From contig WPIO01000274.1 in the NCBI GenBank assembly GCA_009760855.2, positions 92,501 through 150,735 of the forward strand: 58,235 bases of DNA, written 5' to 3'. Every line of letters begins with the position of its first letter. Positions within the stretch are counted from its first letter, which is position 1. The stretch comes from Cristatella mucedo. Taxonomy: Eukaryota; Bryozoa; Phylactolaemata; Cristatellidae. The notes under the pieces were generated by a model, which did no database searches, had not been told where the DNA came from, and saw only the letters and a program-made list of their open reading frames with translations. A program made the translations under genes and the position numbers. This document shows, one piece after another, positions 1 to 12,300 of this stretch.

Positions 1-1165
1 TATTATTGTGAAATTTCATCATCTATTAGTAAATGAAGAATAACTCATGTGAATGGAGAACATGATGTAAAGAGTAGGCTTATTTTTAATTTTTTTTAAT
101 TAAAAACCTGAAGTTGACATATTTCCTAATGGATGGACGAGTTAGGCTGTGGCGCCCTTATCCTAAGCAGAGCAGCAGATTTTTAAAAACTACCCAGTCA
201 TATTTTTCCACGACCTTCCTGCCATTCGTTATGCTTGTCGCACGAAACTACTCAGGATCTAGACGCAGCAAAGCCTTCACCGTCCAAAAACGCACGACTC
301 ATCGCCGGGCGCCCGCCATTTCGAGAGTTGGCCTCGTGCCAGCAGCTTTACGAAGCAGCTGAGAGCTTGCGTCGTCCCCGTGTCTGGGCTGCTTGGATTG
401 CTGCCAGCGAATCGCTACTAGGCCACGCGAAGTTGCGCTGACACGCCTCCGATCTATGCCCGTCGGATGTGCTCTTTTGACAATCTGCCCAGCAGGTGCG
501 AGCGGTGCGCCCATCTTTTCTCAGGTCGCTCGGCGTCGCTCAGCGAGATTTGCTCGTTCTCCTCCTCGTCGTATATGAGTACCAAGGTCGGAGCGACCAT
601 CAGTTGCTCGTGCTGCTTCCGCTCTAGCCCGCTGTGTTCGCTCGTTTAGCGCTAAGCAACCGCTCTGCCTGTCTAAGACGTCACGTGCCGTTTGACGCGC
701 CACCCGGCGAAGCATCGCGGAGGCGCCATTCCGGAAATCTGAGTGAGTCAGCTGACCTTGCACTTTGGCCGGGCTGCTGGCATACCGAGCTGCACTCATA
801 ACGCGTGAGCCGTCGCTCTGCTGCGCGGTGGCCGAACTCTGCCTCGGACTGTAGGCCTGAGCGCAGCCGCTCTGCTGGCATTCTGCCTCTGTCCTCCTGG
901 CGCAACCCGTGGGGTCATGCTGGGTCACGGCTGTTATCGGCCATGGGTTACCAGTTCACTGGGACAGAACGAATCGGTCGCTACCATCCGGTAGGGGCGT
1001 CGCTCGAGGGAGCGGGACTAAGGACCTGTGACCAGGTGACGCGGCAACCCGTCCTTGTAGAAAAGGGCGTCGCGGTTTGCCGCTCTCTCCGCGAAAACAT
1101 CGAACCCGGCGTCTGCTCACGGCGCAAGCTTGGCCCCTAGGGACCCTGGCCGTAATCATTTCAGA
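1..1165 (-). repeat. Module A, inverted copy cut by the window edge
   Basis: Reverse-complement match to about 33085-35010 and, for its part nearest base 1, to 44085-44950. The match is collinear: the segment at 200-650 aligns with 34060-34500 and the first 110 bases align with 34900-35010. Open frames here are short and do not keep the same frame in the other copies, so no protein is claimed. GC-rich through the middle. It is part of the left end of the modular unit described at 33-43 kb. The family is unrecognised. Confidence 0.75.
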
Positions 1166-1325
1166 GGCGGCTGGGTCGACCGCGGCAGCCGCGGATCGGT
1201 CAAAGTCAATTATCAATTAGTCAATTATTGGTCAATTATCAAGTGCATTATTACAAAGTGCTGGAAGTTTGAAAGTGTTGCTAGGCAGCGAGTTCGGGAA
1301 CAAAGGCTTACATGTTTCCACGGCT

Positions 1326-1760
1326 CCTTGTCATCGTTGTCACTGCACTGTATCGAAGTCTCAGTTGTCCTCAATGTGTTTATAGGTCCCAGTTTAATTA
1401 TCGAAGAAGCTCTATTCACCGTGTATTGCTGGCTGACTTTGAAGTACCCAATCCAAAACAGCCCGTGCTAAAAATGGCGGCATACAATCTAAAGAATAGA
1501 ACCTGGAATCGGGCTGTCATTAAAACTTAATATTTTTGGCGAAATGCAAATAGGGAAAATAAATTTGTCAAAATAAAAATCCAATGCACTAACAAGCTAG
1601 CGAACGTAAAAGTGACAAAATATATGATAATAGACCAGGCTCAGTCCAAGTTAGTAGAAGCACGTTCAAACTCAGTTTAGTCATGAGCTTATTCGATGTC
1701 TCAATTAGACCGTGCATCTGTAACTCGATATTAGCCTGCAGTTAACTGTGAGTAAGAAAA
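1326..1760 (-). repeat. Module Z, inverted copy
   Basis: Reverse complement of about 32010-32536. A shared block covers the sequence before and after GAAGAAGCTCTATTCACCGT. At the other locus a LINE-B fragment (32545-33076) sits between modules Z and A; here the two are separated by about 160 unmatched bases. No coding frame is supported. Confidence 0.65.
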
Positions 1761-2300
1761 CTGCTTCGCAGCAATTGACACACTCAGAAGGTCTCCTGTC
1801 CATTTTGAAGCACAGCTCGTCTGTCATTGATATTGGAGGCACGTTAATGAGTATTAACAGGTAGTAAACTTGAATTGAATGATGATAAAAGCGATTTACT
1901 AGTTAGGTTCGCATTGGTTAACAAAATAGTTGGGGAACCTATCCCTCGAAATGGGCTCGCAATCACATCTTCTGTAGATTCTCCGTGAAATCTAGATTAT
2001 GAGTTCCAAATTGAACTTTTACAAGATGTTTTTTCAATGTTTCAAACGAACCTCAAATCCCCCTGGAAACCGTGCCTTTAGTTTCAGTTCGTTTGCTTCC
2101 AAAGCCCGAAACTCAATCCAGCTACAATCACGACAAACCTTTATGGCATGCAAAAAGATTCTAAAAACGAAGCAATTCCTGACAGCATTCGCTGGGTCCG
2201 TGAGAGCTGTCTTGTTTACGCGTGTGCGTGTTGCCAGTGCGCCTGTTACGACAAAGCAATTGGAGCTTCCTTTCCAGCATCAGTAAAGTACCAAGACGGT
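1760..2300 (+). mobile_element. LINE-A fragment, old, with internal deletion
   Basis: At 1880-1960 a frame resembles the LINE-A segment LNDDKTNLLV. At 2050-2190 another resembles the ORF2 C-terminus (GNRAFSFSSFASKARNS here, against GDRAFSSYAPKAWNS in better copies). Sequence between the two is missing around 1990-2050. The fragment ends near a remnant of the 3' tail (about 2280-2295). It is the same insertion event as the minus-strand LINE-A beside module Z at 31265-32010, because the alignment to that locus runs across the LINE boundary. Confidence 0.6.
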
Positions 2301-3364
2301 TCCACAGAGGCTGCTTCTGCCGCCGTCGCCGCCGACGTCACCGAGGCCGCTATTTCATCTCAAGGCGGCGAAGACTCGCGATAGTACGTCCAGCACCAAG
2401 GCTATAAGAAGATACGTGAAAGTAAGAGACGGCTGCTGCAGCGGTGGCACAGGCTTCGGAGAGCACTTCGACGGCGAGTGGCGTAGGCAGATGCTTTACG
2501 GCGTGATTTTGTGATTTATTGCGGGTTATTGCTTTATTGGTTTATCGGTAATATGGGATCATGGTTAAATGATTTAATACTTTTCAAGCGTCAGTGACTG
2601 CCGGGACAGGAGCTGGCAGTGGGAAATAGGACTGAGGGTCGAAATGAGGGATGAAAAACGGCTGTGCGGTGTAGCGCTGGAGCTGTTACGAAATACGCTT
2701 GCGTTGAAGCCCCCTCGGTGTCCGCGTTTCGTCGTTTATATACCGACGAGTGCGTGCTGACTGAGTTTTGTTTGTTTGTTTGTCGGTATTTTTTACGTCG
2801 TTTGTATACCGACGAGTGCTGACTAAGCATCAGCTTACACACGGCTCGTTGAGCGCGAAGTACGCGCTAGATAGAGCAGGACGAATTGCGCGGGGAGGCC
2901 AACTGAGGCAGCGATCGTGGGCGTGAACGGGTTAGGAACCGCACCGGAAAGAACCGCACCGGAAGCACCTCGCTATCGCTTCCATTTCTCGAAGGGTGAG
3001 AGGTCGGCATTTGCACAGCCCTCACTCTGTGGGCCGACGAGCCAACGGGTGTATACGGTGTGCGACAGCGTGGCTGACGGCCGTGAACAAAGCAGTCAAT
3101 ACTGGCACGAACGGTACCTTCATACCTTCATAGCGACGGCCTGCGGACTAACTGCAAACCACGCTGGCCGGCTAGTCTCCTAAGTGCAGCCGTCGCTGCT
3201 GGCGAAAGGCTCAGCAAATGGGCTCCAACGCCAGCACGCGTAATAGCAAGCTCGCGGCCATCTGTCTCCTCCGCATTTCCCCGACAGCATCTTTGCTTGA
3301 CTCGAACTGACGCCCTGCAGCGGCAATAAACCTATTATACAAAGCGGCGACCGACGGCGGATGG
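2301..3364. other. No gene recognised; short direct repeats
   Basis: Mostly unrecognised. A short unit containing ATACCGACGAGTGC occurs twice, at about 2735-2755 and 2807-2822. Read on the minus strand each copy encodes HSSVYKRR, which is too little to call a gene. Another short tandem (ACCGCACCGGAA) lies near 2938-2965. No promoter or RNA gene is evident. Confidence 0.4.
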
Positions 3365-3575
3365 GCTACGGTGGCTTCTAGGCGATGGCGGCTTCTAGGC
3401 GATGGCGGAGAGGCAATCGGCGAAATCGACATTGTCGCACGAAAGGGGCCAGCGAGCGCCGAATGCACGGCCGGCTTCGCGCCGTAATGGCTCGTCGCTC
3501 GGGCGGCGGCAGCGCTGGCGGAGGGTGGTCTTCCAAGGAAGACTGGCCGCCGCTGACCGCGGAGTTAACTTCATA
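3365..3575 (+). repeat. Family K, copy 1
   Basis: Direct match to about 13075-13275, including the shared ATGGCTCGTCGC and GGGCGGCGGCAG blocks and the GACCGCGGAGTTAA / GACCGCAGAGTTAA end. GC-rich, with no conserved frame. Function and family unknown. Confidence 0.6.
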
Positions 3576-3589
3576 CTGGTAGAGCTGAA

Positions 3590-3662
3590 GTACGGACATT
3601 TCCTTCTCTAGACGTTTTCCCCAGGACATTTCCTCCGCAGATTCCCCCTGGGGTAGGACGTT
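3590..3662. repeat. Degenerate minisatellite, GGAAAYGTCC-type motif
   Basis: On the minus strand the motif GGGGGAAACGTCC and variants recur about four times. The same motif is scattered through 35565-35665 on the plus strand. Units are imperfect and irregularly spaced. Confidence 0.5.
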
Positions 3663-3675
3663 TCCCCCTAGGATA

Positions 3676-3822
3676 TAGGGTTTAGGTTTTAGGTTTTAGG
3701 GTTCAATGTTGAGAATTTATTGTGTGGGGTTTAGGGTTTTAGGGTTTTAGAGTTTTAGAGTTTTAGGGTTTTAGGGTTTAATGGTTTAGGATTTGGGTTT
3801 TAAAGTTCAGGGTTTAGGGTTT
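3676..3822 (+). repeat. Telomere-like degenerate TTTAGGG / TTTTAGGG tract
   Basis: About 147 bases made mostly of TTTAGGG and TTTTAGGG units with point changes (TTTTAGAG, TTTAGGTT), broken by a short unrelated stretch near 3700-3725. The period is seven to eight bases, not the six of the usual animal TTAGGG repeat. It may be an interstitial telomere-like tract or a simple repeat that only resembles one. Confidence 0.6.
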
Positions 3823-3989
3823 ATATATCTATATACGTACTATTACGCGTTGTGTGGAGTACTGTTATTATGTTCACCTTTTTATCGATGGTTTCTTGTG
3901 ATTGATCTGATTGGCCTAGCAGTAGCTCATTGAGAAAACATGGAAGTACAGTTTTGTGATTAGACTACTCATAAAGTCATACAAAATGT

Positions 3990-6045
3990 TCAACATTTTA
4001 AGTTTTTTGAAACCCGTCTTAAAGAATAAAATCGTTATAAATGCAAAACCAAATTTTGGTGGTTGTCACATAAATAAAACATGGTCAATAAAGTTATTAT
4101 TTTAAGACCTATTTACACCGGAAGCAGTACCTTGAGTTCAACAAAATAATTTTCTTTTAAAATAAAGCCCCAACTGCGGCTTTCTGCGAATATAAGCTAC
4201 CCAGCTCAAAATTGACCCGGAGAAATCACTCTGAGAAACGATAAAACGCTGTTTTCCAAAAACTGACACACCTCCTCGAGATTAAACTTCCGATTGGTAG
4301 TATAACAAGATCATAAAAGAGTAAACCCTCAATTGGCTGGGGCCTAGTCCCGCCTCCAACTCCCCCCCCCCCCCCCCCCCGCCCAACCCGTAGCAATCGG
4401 CTGCAAACGGCATTCCAAGGCCCACTTCTTATTTACCTGGGAGAAACATGTTTACATTGGTATGTTACGTCGGCTCACAAACCGGAAGTGACTATCGTTA
4501 GGCCTCATGAATCCTGGGACAGCTGATCTGATTCCCGTAGCGGCCGTAACACACCAGGCGACGGCCGCGAGTGGCCGTTTGTCCGGCGGCCGGTAAGCGT
4601 GTTGACTTTGATGGAAATGGCACGTCGTTTACTGGAAGTCAGTCTAAAAATGTTGATTACATTATATTTTTGGAAAAATGAGACTATTTCAAGTTCTTAA
4701 ATATGTGTTTCATATTTTGCAAGCGATATTGGCGAGTGCGGATTTGCCACCCGGCTGCAGCATAGTTTGACGGCCGGCGGTATGAGATCTATCGTGGATA
4801 TGTTCTGCTTATGCTACTCAAGGATCTTTTTAGGTTAAGTCATTCCTAAGATCATTACTTATTTATATATTGAATTGCTTGTGTGGTGCATAGCGCTTCC
4901 TAGTGCTGTCGCTTGGTTATAGCTTGGGGTTCTCAAGTTTACTTGCAAATGACAGTCCAATGCCTGCTGTGACTTATGTCATTTCTCCCAAAATAATGAT
5001 CCGATCACCTTAAAACTTTTGAGTATATGAATGATTGCAGTTAAATATCATTCCAACCTTTTCGCGTGCATATTGGACCTCATTAGATATACTTATTTTA
5101 ATCAAAACTGGCTGCGTTCGTCACGCTAAGCCGTTGTCGTCCTTTCATTCACATGTCTTAAAAATCATATAGGTAGGCTAATAGTGACCAGATCAACTTT
5201 AAAATTGAACCACACGCTCGTAAGTACGTGCTTTAAAGTTTTATTATAAAAAGGTAGTAACACAGCCGTATATGTGCTTAAAGGTAGTAAAATAATAAGC
5301 ATAACAAATAATAAGTAACAGTCTTCTTTTGTCATCGCCTACAAGCGTTTACAGCTTAAGTAGGCTTCTCTGAGGGCTTTCTCAACACTGGTACTCTGTA
5401 CATCATTAATTCTACAGCTTATTCAATACTCAACCAATCGACGTGAAATTTTGAATGTGGGTGGGGCTCACCCACTAATATGCCCCTCTGAGCATCCAGG
5501 CGTGATGGGTTTGTATGTACGTGATATGACGGTCACAAGATGTCCTTGAACTGTGATCGTAATTTCAGTCAACAGTTTGAAATTTCAACTTTTTATATTT
5601 TATTTTTAGTTTGGGAAACATAGAACCGAGCGTCCTGCATCGTTTTTGAGGGGTTTGCCATATTTTTTTTAGAAAGATTGGTATTGAATCTGTTGATTTG
5701 ATGATAAAGCCATATTTGACTGTGCGGTAGTGCAATAAGTGACCATGACTTTTACAGGTAATTAGAACCTCAACACGGCAGCTATGTTACATCAAACGAT
5801 AGCTTATGTTACCATTGCTCTTTGTGACAATGTTCATGCCAATCGTTTTACTGGTCATTGTACGATATCAATAAATGTGCTTGTGGTGAATAAACACTAT
5901 TTTATGGGGCACGTGACTCCTACTACTATTTAGATGTACTTAATAATTTTATTGACCATGTTCCAGTCATCTGACAATCACCAAAATTCGTGATTGCATT
6001 AATAACTAGTTTACCTCTAAATAATCGACTTTCAAAAAACCTTAA
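3990..6045. mobile_element. Possible non-autonomous element with imperfect inverted arms
   Basis: The segment 3990-4110 aligns with the reverse complement of 5935-6045. Shared blocks include GTTTTTTGAAA, ATTTTGGTG and a 13-base exact match CATGGTCAATAAA. The interior (about 1.8 kb) has no open frame of useful length and contains a run of 19 C at 4362-4380. A DNA transposon derivative with long, decayed terminal inverted repeats is one reading; two chance inverted insertions of another repeat is the alternative. No target duplication was made out. Confidence 0.4.
4362..4380. repeat. Poly-C tract, 19 bases
   Basis: Uninterrupted run of C. Length is likely to be unreliable in sequencing. Confidence 0.9.
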
Positions 6046-6279
6046 CAATCTAAATTTTGACCATTTTGGAAGTATACCCCGTTATACAAAACTTCAAATT
6101 ATAATGAGTTGATTTTATTTCAATAGATCGTTAACTTCATTTGATTATGGGTATATATTTGTGACTGATGGCGGCAACCCGGGTTACCGAATCCGGTTCC
6201 GCAAGTAGAACCGCATTATTTATGTTGCGGAAGTCGAAAACGCCATTGACCTGATTCAGGTGCAGCACCGTCAGAATCA

Positions 6280-6603
6280 TGTCGAAGCAAACTGAAGAAC
6301 TACGTGTGCAAGGGCTCAAAGAAATGATGCACGCTGGGGTTTGCTATAATGACGATATAAAGATGATAGCAGTGATGTTCTCAACAACGAAATGGAGCTG
6401 ATGTGCAAGTTCTTGGAAGCATTTTCTGGGAGCCTAATAACCACCTGCTGGTCTGAAAAGGTTATGCAGGAGGTCCGAAATCGCCGCACCAGTGCTCGCC
6501 TGGCTAGTATCACTGATAGTGAGGACGAGGATACTGAAAATATTGGCGCACCGTTGGCGGCCGCATCCAATATGGCACAGACTTGTGGCAGAAAAAAAAG
6601 CAT
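6280..6603 (+). pseudogene. Unrecognised short ORF, frameshifted, fused to LINE-A
   Basis: An ATG at 6280 opens a frame beginning MSKQTEELRVQGLKEMMHAG. It shifts near 6360 and continues in another frame as NNEMELMCKFLEAFSGS, then an acidic stretch SDSEDEDTENIG-like near 6510-6545. The frame then runs straight into antisense LINE-A at about 6605. The charged, methionine-rich composition suggests a real former protein, about 105 residues before the LINE. No family was recognised. It could be the truncated 5' end of a host gene or of another mobile element's protein. Confidence 0.35.
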
Positions 6604-6604
6604 C

Positions 6605-9200
6605 AGCCCAGAAGGGAGTTTCCAGGCTGTGGGAGCATACGAGCTAAATGCACGGTCTCCAAAGGATTTAGGTTTGTACGAGGTATTTCTAAGACTGTTG
6701 GATTCCGAAAATCAAGGCGAGTGGTACGATGCTTTGTGCCTGATGGGGTAGTATATCTGAAAGATAGGCTGGAGCCATAGAATGAAGAGGACCTAAAAGT
6801 GAGCGACAAAACCTTGAAGTCAATTGCCGTTGTTTGTTTTTGACTGGTAGCCAGTGCAGGTCGGCGAGAAGTGGAGTAATGTGGCAAACTGCGACTCCAC
6901 CGCTACACGACAGACAAGCCTAGCTGCAGAGTTTTGCACCAGCTGCAATCGCCTGATCGCACCATGCTGGTAGGCCAGTAAAGCAGTGAGTTGCAGAACG
7001 TCGACGGACGAGATGTCACGAATGCATGGACCAACTTGGACGTGGTATCCTTTATCTAAACAAGCCCTAATTTTAGCAATGTTATGAAGCTGAAAATAGG
7101 CTGATTTGACTGTGGAGCTGATGTGTGGGTCGTCTAACGAGAGGTCGCTTTGGAATATGACACCTAGATTTCGAGCTGATGCAACTGGAGATATGCTGGC
7201 AGAGCCAATTTTGAAAGTCAGCCTTTGCAATTTCTGAATAACACTAGGTTTGCCCATAACTAGTAAGTTAGTTTTATCATCGTTTAGTTTTAGAAAATTT
7301 GCTGCCATCCATGATCGGATGTCATCAATGCATGCAGCAAGTGAGTTGAGAGAATTTGAGGTGCTCGAAGGCTGGGAGGCGCTCTAGAAGTACTTTGTGA
7401 TCGATGGTATCAAAAGCTGCCGAAAGATCGAGCAAAACAAGAAGAGACACTCTACCCATGTCTGCATTCCTAAGTAGGTCGTTGTATACCCGAAGCAATG
7501 CTGACTCTGTGGAGTGATTAGCTCTAAAGCCAGACTGGAACTTACTAGCAAGGTGTGAGGTTTCGATATACGAGTTCAGCTGGTCTGCCACGACCCGTTC
7601 CAGTGTCTTTGATAGGAATGGTAGAAGGGAGACTGGGCGGTAGTTGCTTAAGTTCTCTTGGTCTAGTGTAGCTTTCTTGAGAAGTGGCCTGACTACAGCT
7701 TTTTTGAAAGGTGCTGGGACCTGACCTGAGGCTAATGACATATTAATGATGTTGGTTATGCTTGGCAGCAGCAGATCAATGCAACGTAGGAGCAGGACAG
7801 TGGGAATAGGGTCCAGTGGACTTGTTGTCTTCTTTGATTGAGATACGAGCTTTAGGACTACATCACTAGTGACCTGTTTAAATGCAGACATTGAGGCGCA
7901 GCCAGGAACCGAGGAACAGCATTCTAGTGGGGAAGGTTGTCATCGCAGGGATGGATTCCCTGATTTTGTCTATCTTCTGCACAAAGAATCGAGAGAAGCG
8001 ATCGGCTAGATCATCACAAGGATCATCAGGTAAGGAGCTAACCTGGGAACGGTTGAGGAGATGGTTTATTGTCGACATCAGCATTTTTGGATTGTGCATC
8101 TGTGATTCAACAATGTTTTCTATAGAAGCTAGACTTAGCCTTTGCTAGGATCGATTGGTACGACCTACAGTAGTCTTCATATGCCTGTCGATGGACAGTT
8201 AGTCCGGATCTTTTGTATGCCTTTTTCAAGCTTTCGTTTAGTAGACTTGGCTAGTTTAATGTCTGTGGTAAACCATAGGCCGTCTGGGCGGGGGCGCACA
8301 GTGCGCTTTGTCAAAGGTGCAAACTCGTCGAGCGTGTCAGCTAGTGTCGTGTTGTAGCAATCTACCAGTGATGACAGATCGGAGGGAGGACTGAGCAGCA
8401 AAGGTGAAGCAGATATGCTCGCACGGACAGCATCGATGTCAAGGGTCTTGAGGTTTCGCGATTCACAGGTTATTTTAGAGGAGGATGTGGGCACACACTG
8501 TAGATTGAATGAGATCTGCATGTGGTCAGATAAGCAGGATTTGGGATATAACTGGTGATGACAAAGTGCAGTTATATGAGAAAATTTGGTCGAGTGTGTG
8601 ACCCTTGATGTGGGTAGGGCCATGCACATGAGCCACAAGAGATAATGAGTCTGTCAATGTACGAATTCGGTGCTGAAAGCGTCAGATAAGTTATCAAAGT
8701 GAACGTTGAAATCACCCATAACGAGGAAGGATCGATTTCTTGCACACAGAATCGAAATGAGATCGGAGAAATCTGAGATAAAGGAGGATTTGGTACTGGT
8801 GGGCGACTAGACTAACTGCCACTATCGGTAGCTTGTTTTCGGGTGAGACCAGGACAATTGATTCAAAAAGACTGCTTCGAGGGTACGCGCAAATTGCTTG
8901 AAGTTGAATTCGAGCGCACACGATCATAGCAAACTCCACCTCCAGTTTTGATTGATCTAGGGGTGTGAAAGAACGTTGAAACCAGATGGAGTTGCGTCTT
9001 TTAATTGTCGGGGGCAGTTTATTCGATTTCAGCCAAGTTTCAGTTAGGGCGATCAGGTCGTACCATTTCAGAAATAAGGTCGTTTATTACTAGAGGTTTA
9101 TTGCACATTGAGCGAAGTATTCCAAAGGGCAATGCGTAAGTCTGGCCGATGGTTTTACACAGGCCTGATGACCACTAATGTTGCGAGATTACAGTGACGC
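6605..9200 (-). pseudogene. LINE-A ORF2 (endonuclease-reverse transcriptase), RT core deleted
   Basis: ORF2 of a non-LTR retrotransposon normally nicks target DNA and copies its RNA at the nick. Visible here: endonuclease start LRIALWNT (9115-9138), DLIALTETWL (9030-9059), GDFN (8705-8716) and SDH (8522-8530), then the linker, then the RT block PVSLLPFLSKTLERVV and AFDTIDH (about 7397-7420). The frame then jumps at about 7375-7390 from the DHKVLLERL segment straight to the region before AANFLKLNDDK. The GVPQGS and YADD motifs present at 28560-28673 in the other copy are absent, a loss of about 255 bases. There are also frameshifts near 8100, 8170, 8640 and 6900. The copy is dead. Confidence 0.85.
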
Positions 9201-9330
9201 ATGCGGGGGAGCGTGCTGAGCGGTTCGAGACAATGCTGTTAGGAATACCAAAACGATGCGCGCGTCTCCGCTGGCGGTTCCGGTACCACCGCAGGCGGCG
9301 CGCTGTCTTTTCTGTCTGTTCCTTTTGTTA
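6605..9330 (-). mobile_element. LINE-A (CR1/L2-group non-LTR retrotransposon), 3'-truncated
   Basis: Minus-strand element running from an endonuclease start near 9140-9330 to the ORF2 C-terminus at 6605, where it stops without its 3' UTR, hairpin or (ATT)n tail. It matches the plus-strand copy at 27066-29765 along its length. Upstream of the endonuclease lies an Arg/Gly-rich stretch (about 9200-9330). It abuts the unrelated ORF ending at 6603, so the 3' end was lost by deletion or by insertion into that sequence. Confidence 0.85.
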
Positions 9331-12300
9331 AGGCACCTAGTTCATGAATCGTAGCATCCTAACATTACTATATATACGGGAATGCATTTGGATATACGAT
9401 GACGAAGCCGATAGCAGTTTGCTGACATTCTCAGAACTAACAAGTACGGTTACTAAGCCGCCGCGTAGCTAATGTGCCACAGCCGCCGGCCTGGGAGACC
9501 CAGCCAGCCCGAAGCGATAAAGCGGTTAGATGCTTTTCCCTAATACCCAATTTAGTGATTTTGTTGTACGCGCTATGGTTCAAAAACACCAATCAGCCGT
9601 CATAACTTTAAACAGGTTCTTAGTACTGTTGTATCGTTTCCGTATTATACGATGTTCGCCGAAGAATAGACTTTGGTTTTCGGGAAGAATTTCTGCAATT
9701 TGAACGAAAAAAACGCACGTGTAGGAGCGCTACAATGTCAGAAGGCTGGCGCTTGCGTGTCAGATTACGGCTTTCGGGATGCGCCACTTAAGGAAGGAAT
9801 TTAGAAGTGGTGGTCCATTATTTTATTATTTAATTTCAGCCAATCAATCTGTTTTAGCTAGTTCATGAAAAGGACATAGGACTCAATTTTCGTTATCGAT
9901 TTTTTCTTTGGGTTAGATACTTGCTTACATGCCCAATTCATGTAACACCATGTTTTAGTGCCAAAATTTCTCTCTTACCCCTGCCTTATTCTACACGAAT
10001 ATATTTTTCCTAGAGCTCATATTAGTTTCAGGCACTCTGCACATAGGTAATTGGGACCATTATATTCAGCCCCGGTAGTTATTGCATTATTGCTCGTGCG
10101 CAGCCCGCGAAACTTCTAGTTACAGTGACTAATCCGGGTTACACGACCAGGTTCGGGCTACGAGCAGGTTATCGGTATTCTTACTTGAAATTACACTTTC
10201 TGTCTAAACACGTAGGGGGGACAGTCCCACTCCATCGTGGGGACTAGTTCTCACGGCGGTCCCACAGGTAGGATAAACTTGTGTGTGTGTGTCAACCCGA
10301 TAGTTGTTTAGTGATCACCTATGAATGCCTTTTTTTTGCATTTTCTGGCTGGGGCCCACACCCGCCCTGATTTGTTATAAAAGTGGGGCACCCAGGGGTT
10401 TGGTCGAGCCACGAGCATCGACGACTAACCGTTCAGGTTTTATTCCGGGCCGGCCCCCCCCCCCGCCCCTTATATTTGAATGTCGTTTCATGAGTTCAAA
10501 CCAATGAGCCAAAACGCTTAACTGGGCGATCGGCGGCCCTGCCTGCGAAGCAACTCAAAATGCGTTGATCCGGAAGCACCCTGTGTGTCTTCACCCCAAC
10601 AGATAGTGTCGTTTCCAGGTATTACTCGTAGCGGGGCAAACCCCCCCAGAGAGTAGGGGACGTATCGTGGTGTCGTGGCGAAGCAGCCCAAATGAACGGG
10701 GGGATATTTGGGTAATTCCGGGTCGAAGTAGTTCTGGGTTGGTGATTCGACACATGATTCTTAAATCCTGTCGCCGCCTATTATGGTCTGTATTGAATTT
10801 TATTTCCGACCCGATTCTTATCGCTTCAGTTTGGTAACAACTACGTTGTCTGATGCCAAGCTAGTACTTCTGGATACAGTTGAGTTATCCTTGAACTCCA
10901 AGCAGAGACCTCTAAGTTCTGTGAGTGTGGACGGAGAGGCGGTAGATCTGAGAGTACGCCGATAAAATAGTTTTCCCCGCCCACGGAACTTCGATGGCCT
11001 CTTAGTGTGTTGTTTTACAGGGCACAAATACGCTAACACGCAATCCCGCAACTCTTGAACGTAGTCACAAGTGGTAAAGCAGGAGCACAGCAGAGCGGAG
11101 CTTATTAGTAGATGCCCCCCAAGCGTAGTATCTGTAGGTTAGTAGGAGTGGACGGTTCTACCCCCCCCCCTTACCCACTACGTATGGGGCTCGGCCTTGT
11201 CTGGGGGCGGGGCCCAATGCTGATTGACTAGCTAGCAGTGAGCCAAAAGTGGCGGGTTTGGGGAATAGCCCTTTGGCTTTTTTTTTTTCGTCGGTTGGTA
11301 ACTGGAGGCGACCCAGGACTTTCACACAAGCTTCCCCCGCTCCACTTCCCGTGGCTTGCGGGGCCGATGCAGTGTAAGTTTGCCCTGTGGTAATCATATT
11401 ATTTAAAATTTAAAATTTAATAAATAAGGCAACTTGATTAAAAGCGCCTCAGAGATCCTAACTTGTGGGCTAGCGCACGCTTGATATTTGCTGCCAAGAC
11501 GAAGGTCCCCCCGGTTATGTCGACAATTACGATGGATATGATTGTGTTAAATTGGTACGTCCTCGCGAAGATCGTGTTGTGCAGGGAGCGTGCGTGCTGC
11601 TGGCATACCGGCGTTTTTTTTATTTTTAATCAACAGACGGCGATTTCCCTTATAACGTTATCCCGCATGAGTTCGGTTTTCTGAACCTTAGAGTCGACTA
11701 TTGCCGCGGCACTTCTGTCGAACAGAGAGAACACCCACTCCCTTGTCGCCTCGCACCTTTCGTCGCCCTCCCGGCCCGAGTAGGACACCGTCTTGCCCAA
11801 TGAAATACATCTATTACATGTTCTGGGCGGTGTTGTTCAAAAAATGAAATTTCCGGACTTAAGCTACAGGCCCTCTAAAGACGGCTGGGTTTCTTCACTT
11901 CGCAGTGGTCATGACCCTTCCGGGCTGTTATTGTATTTTCACTGCAAACGCATGAAATAAATAATAGATTCATTGCCATGGATAAAGCGCCGGCATTCAG
12001 AGGAACTCACCTAATCCCCCTCTATAGAGCTATAACATTTTGCCGCCAAGGAAGCGAATTACCGACAATGAATGGTTTTTGTTGATAATATCGCGGTAGA
12101 TGCGACCTTGGCTTTGAGGCTGCACCTTGCTACGTACGGTAACCTTCTTCATGTCATATTTGAGCAATAGCCAATTATCCATTCGTCGTGCACCCGGCCC
12201 AACCAGGAGGTTTTTTTTTCACAAAGAATACCCCCTCGCGTCGGAATGACACAGAAACGTAATGGACTCACTTCGTACTCTCATGTGTTCAACATTTGAA

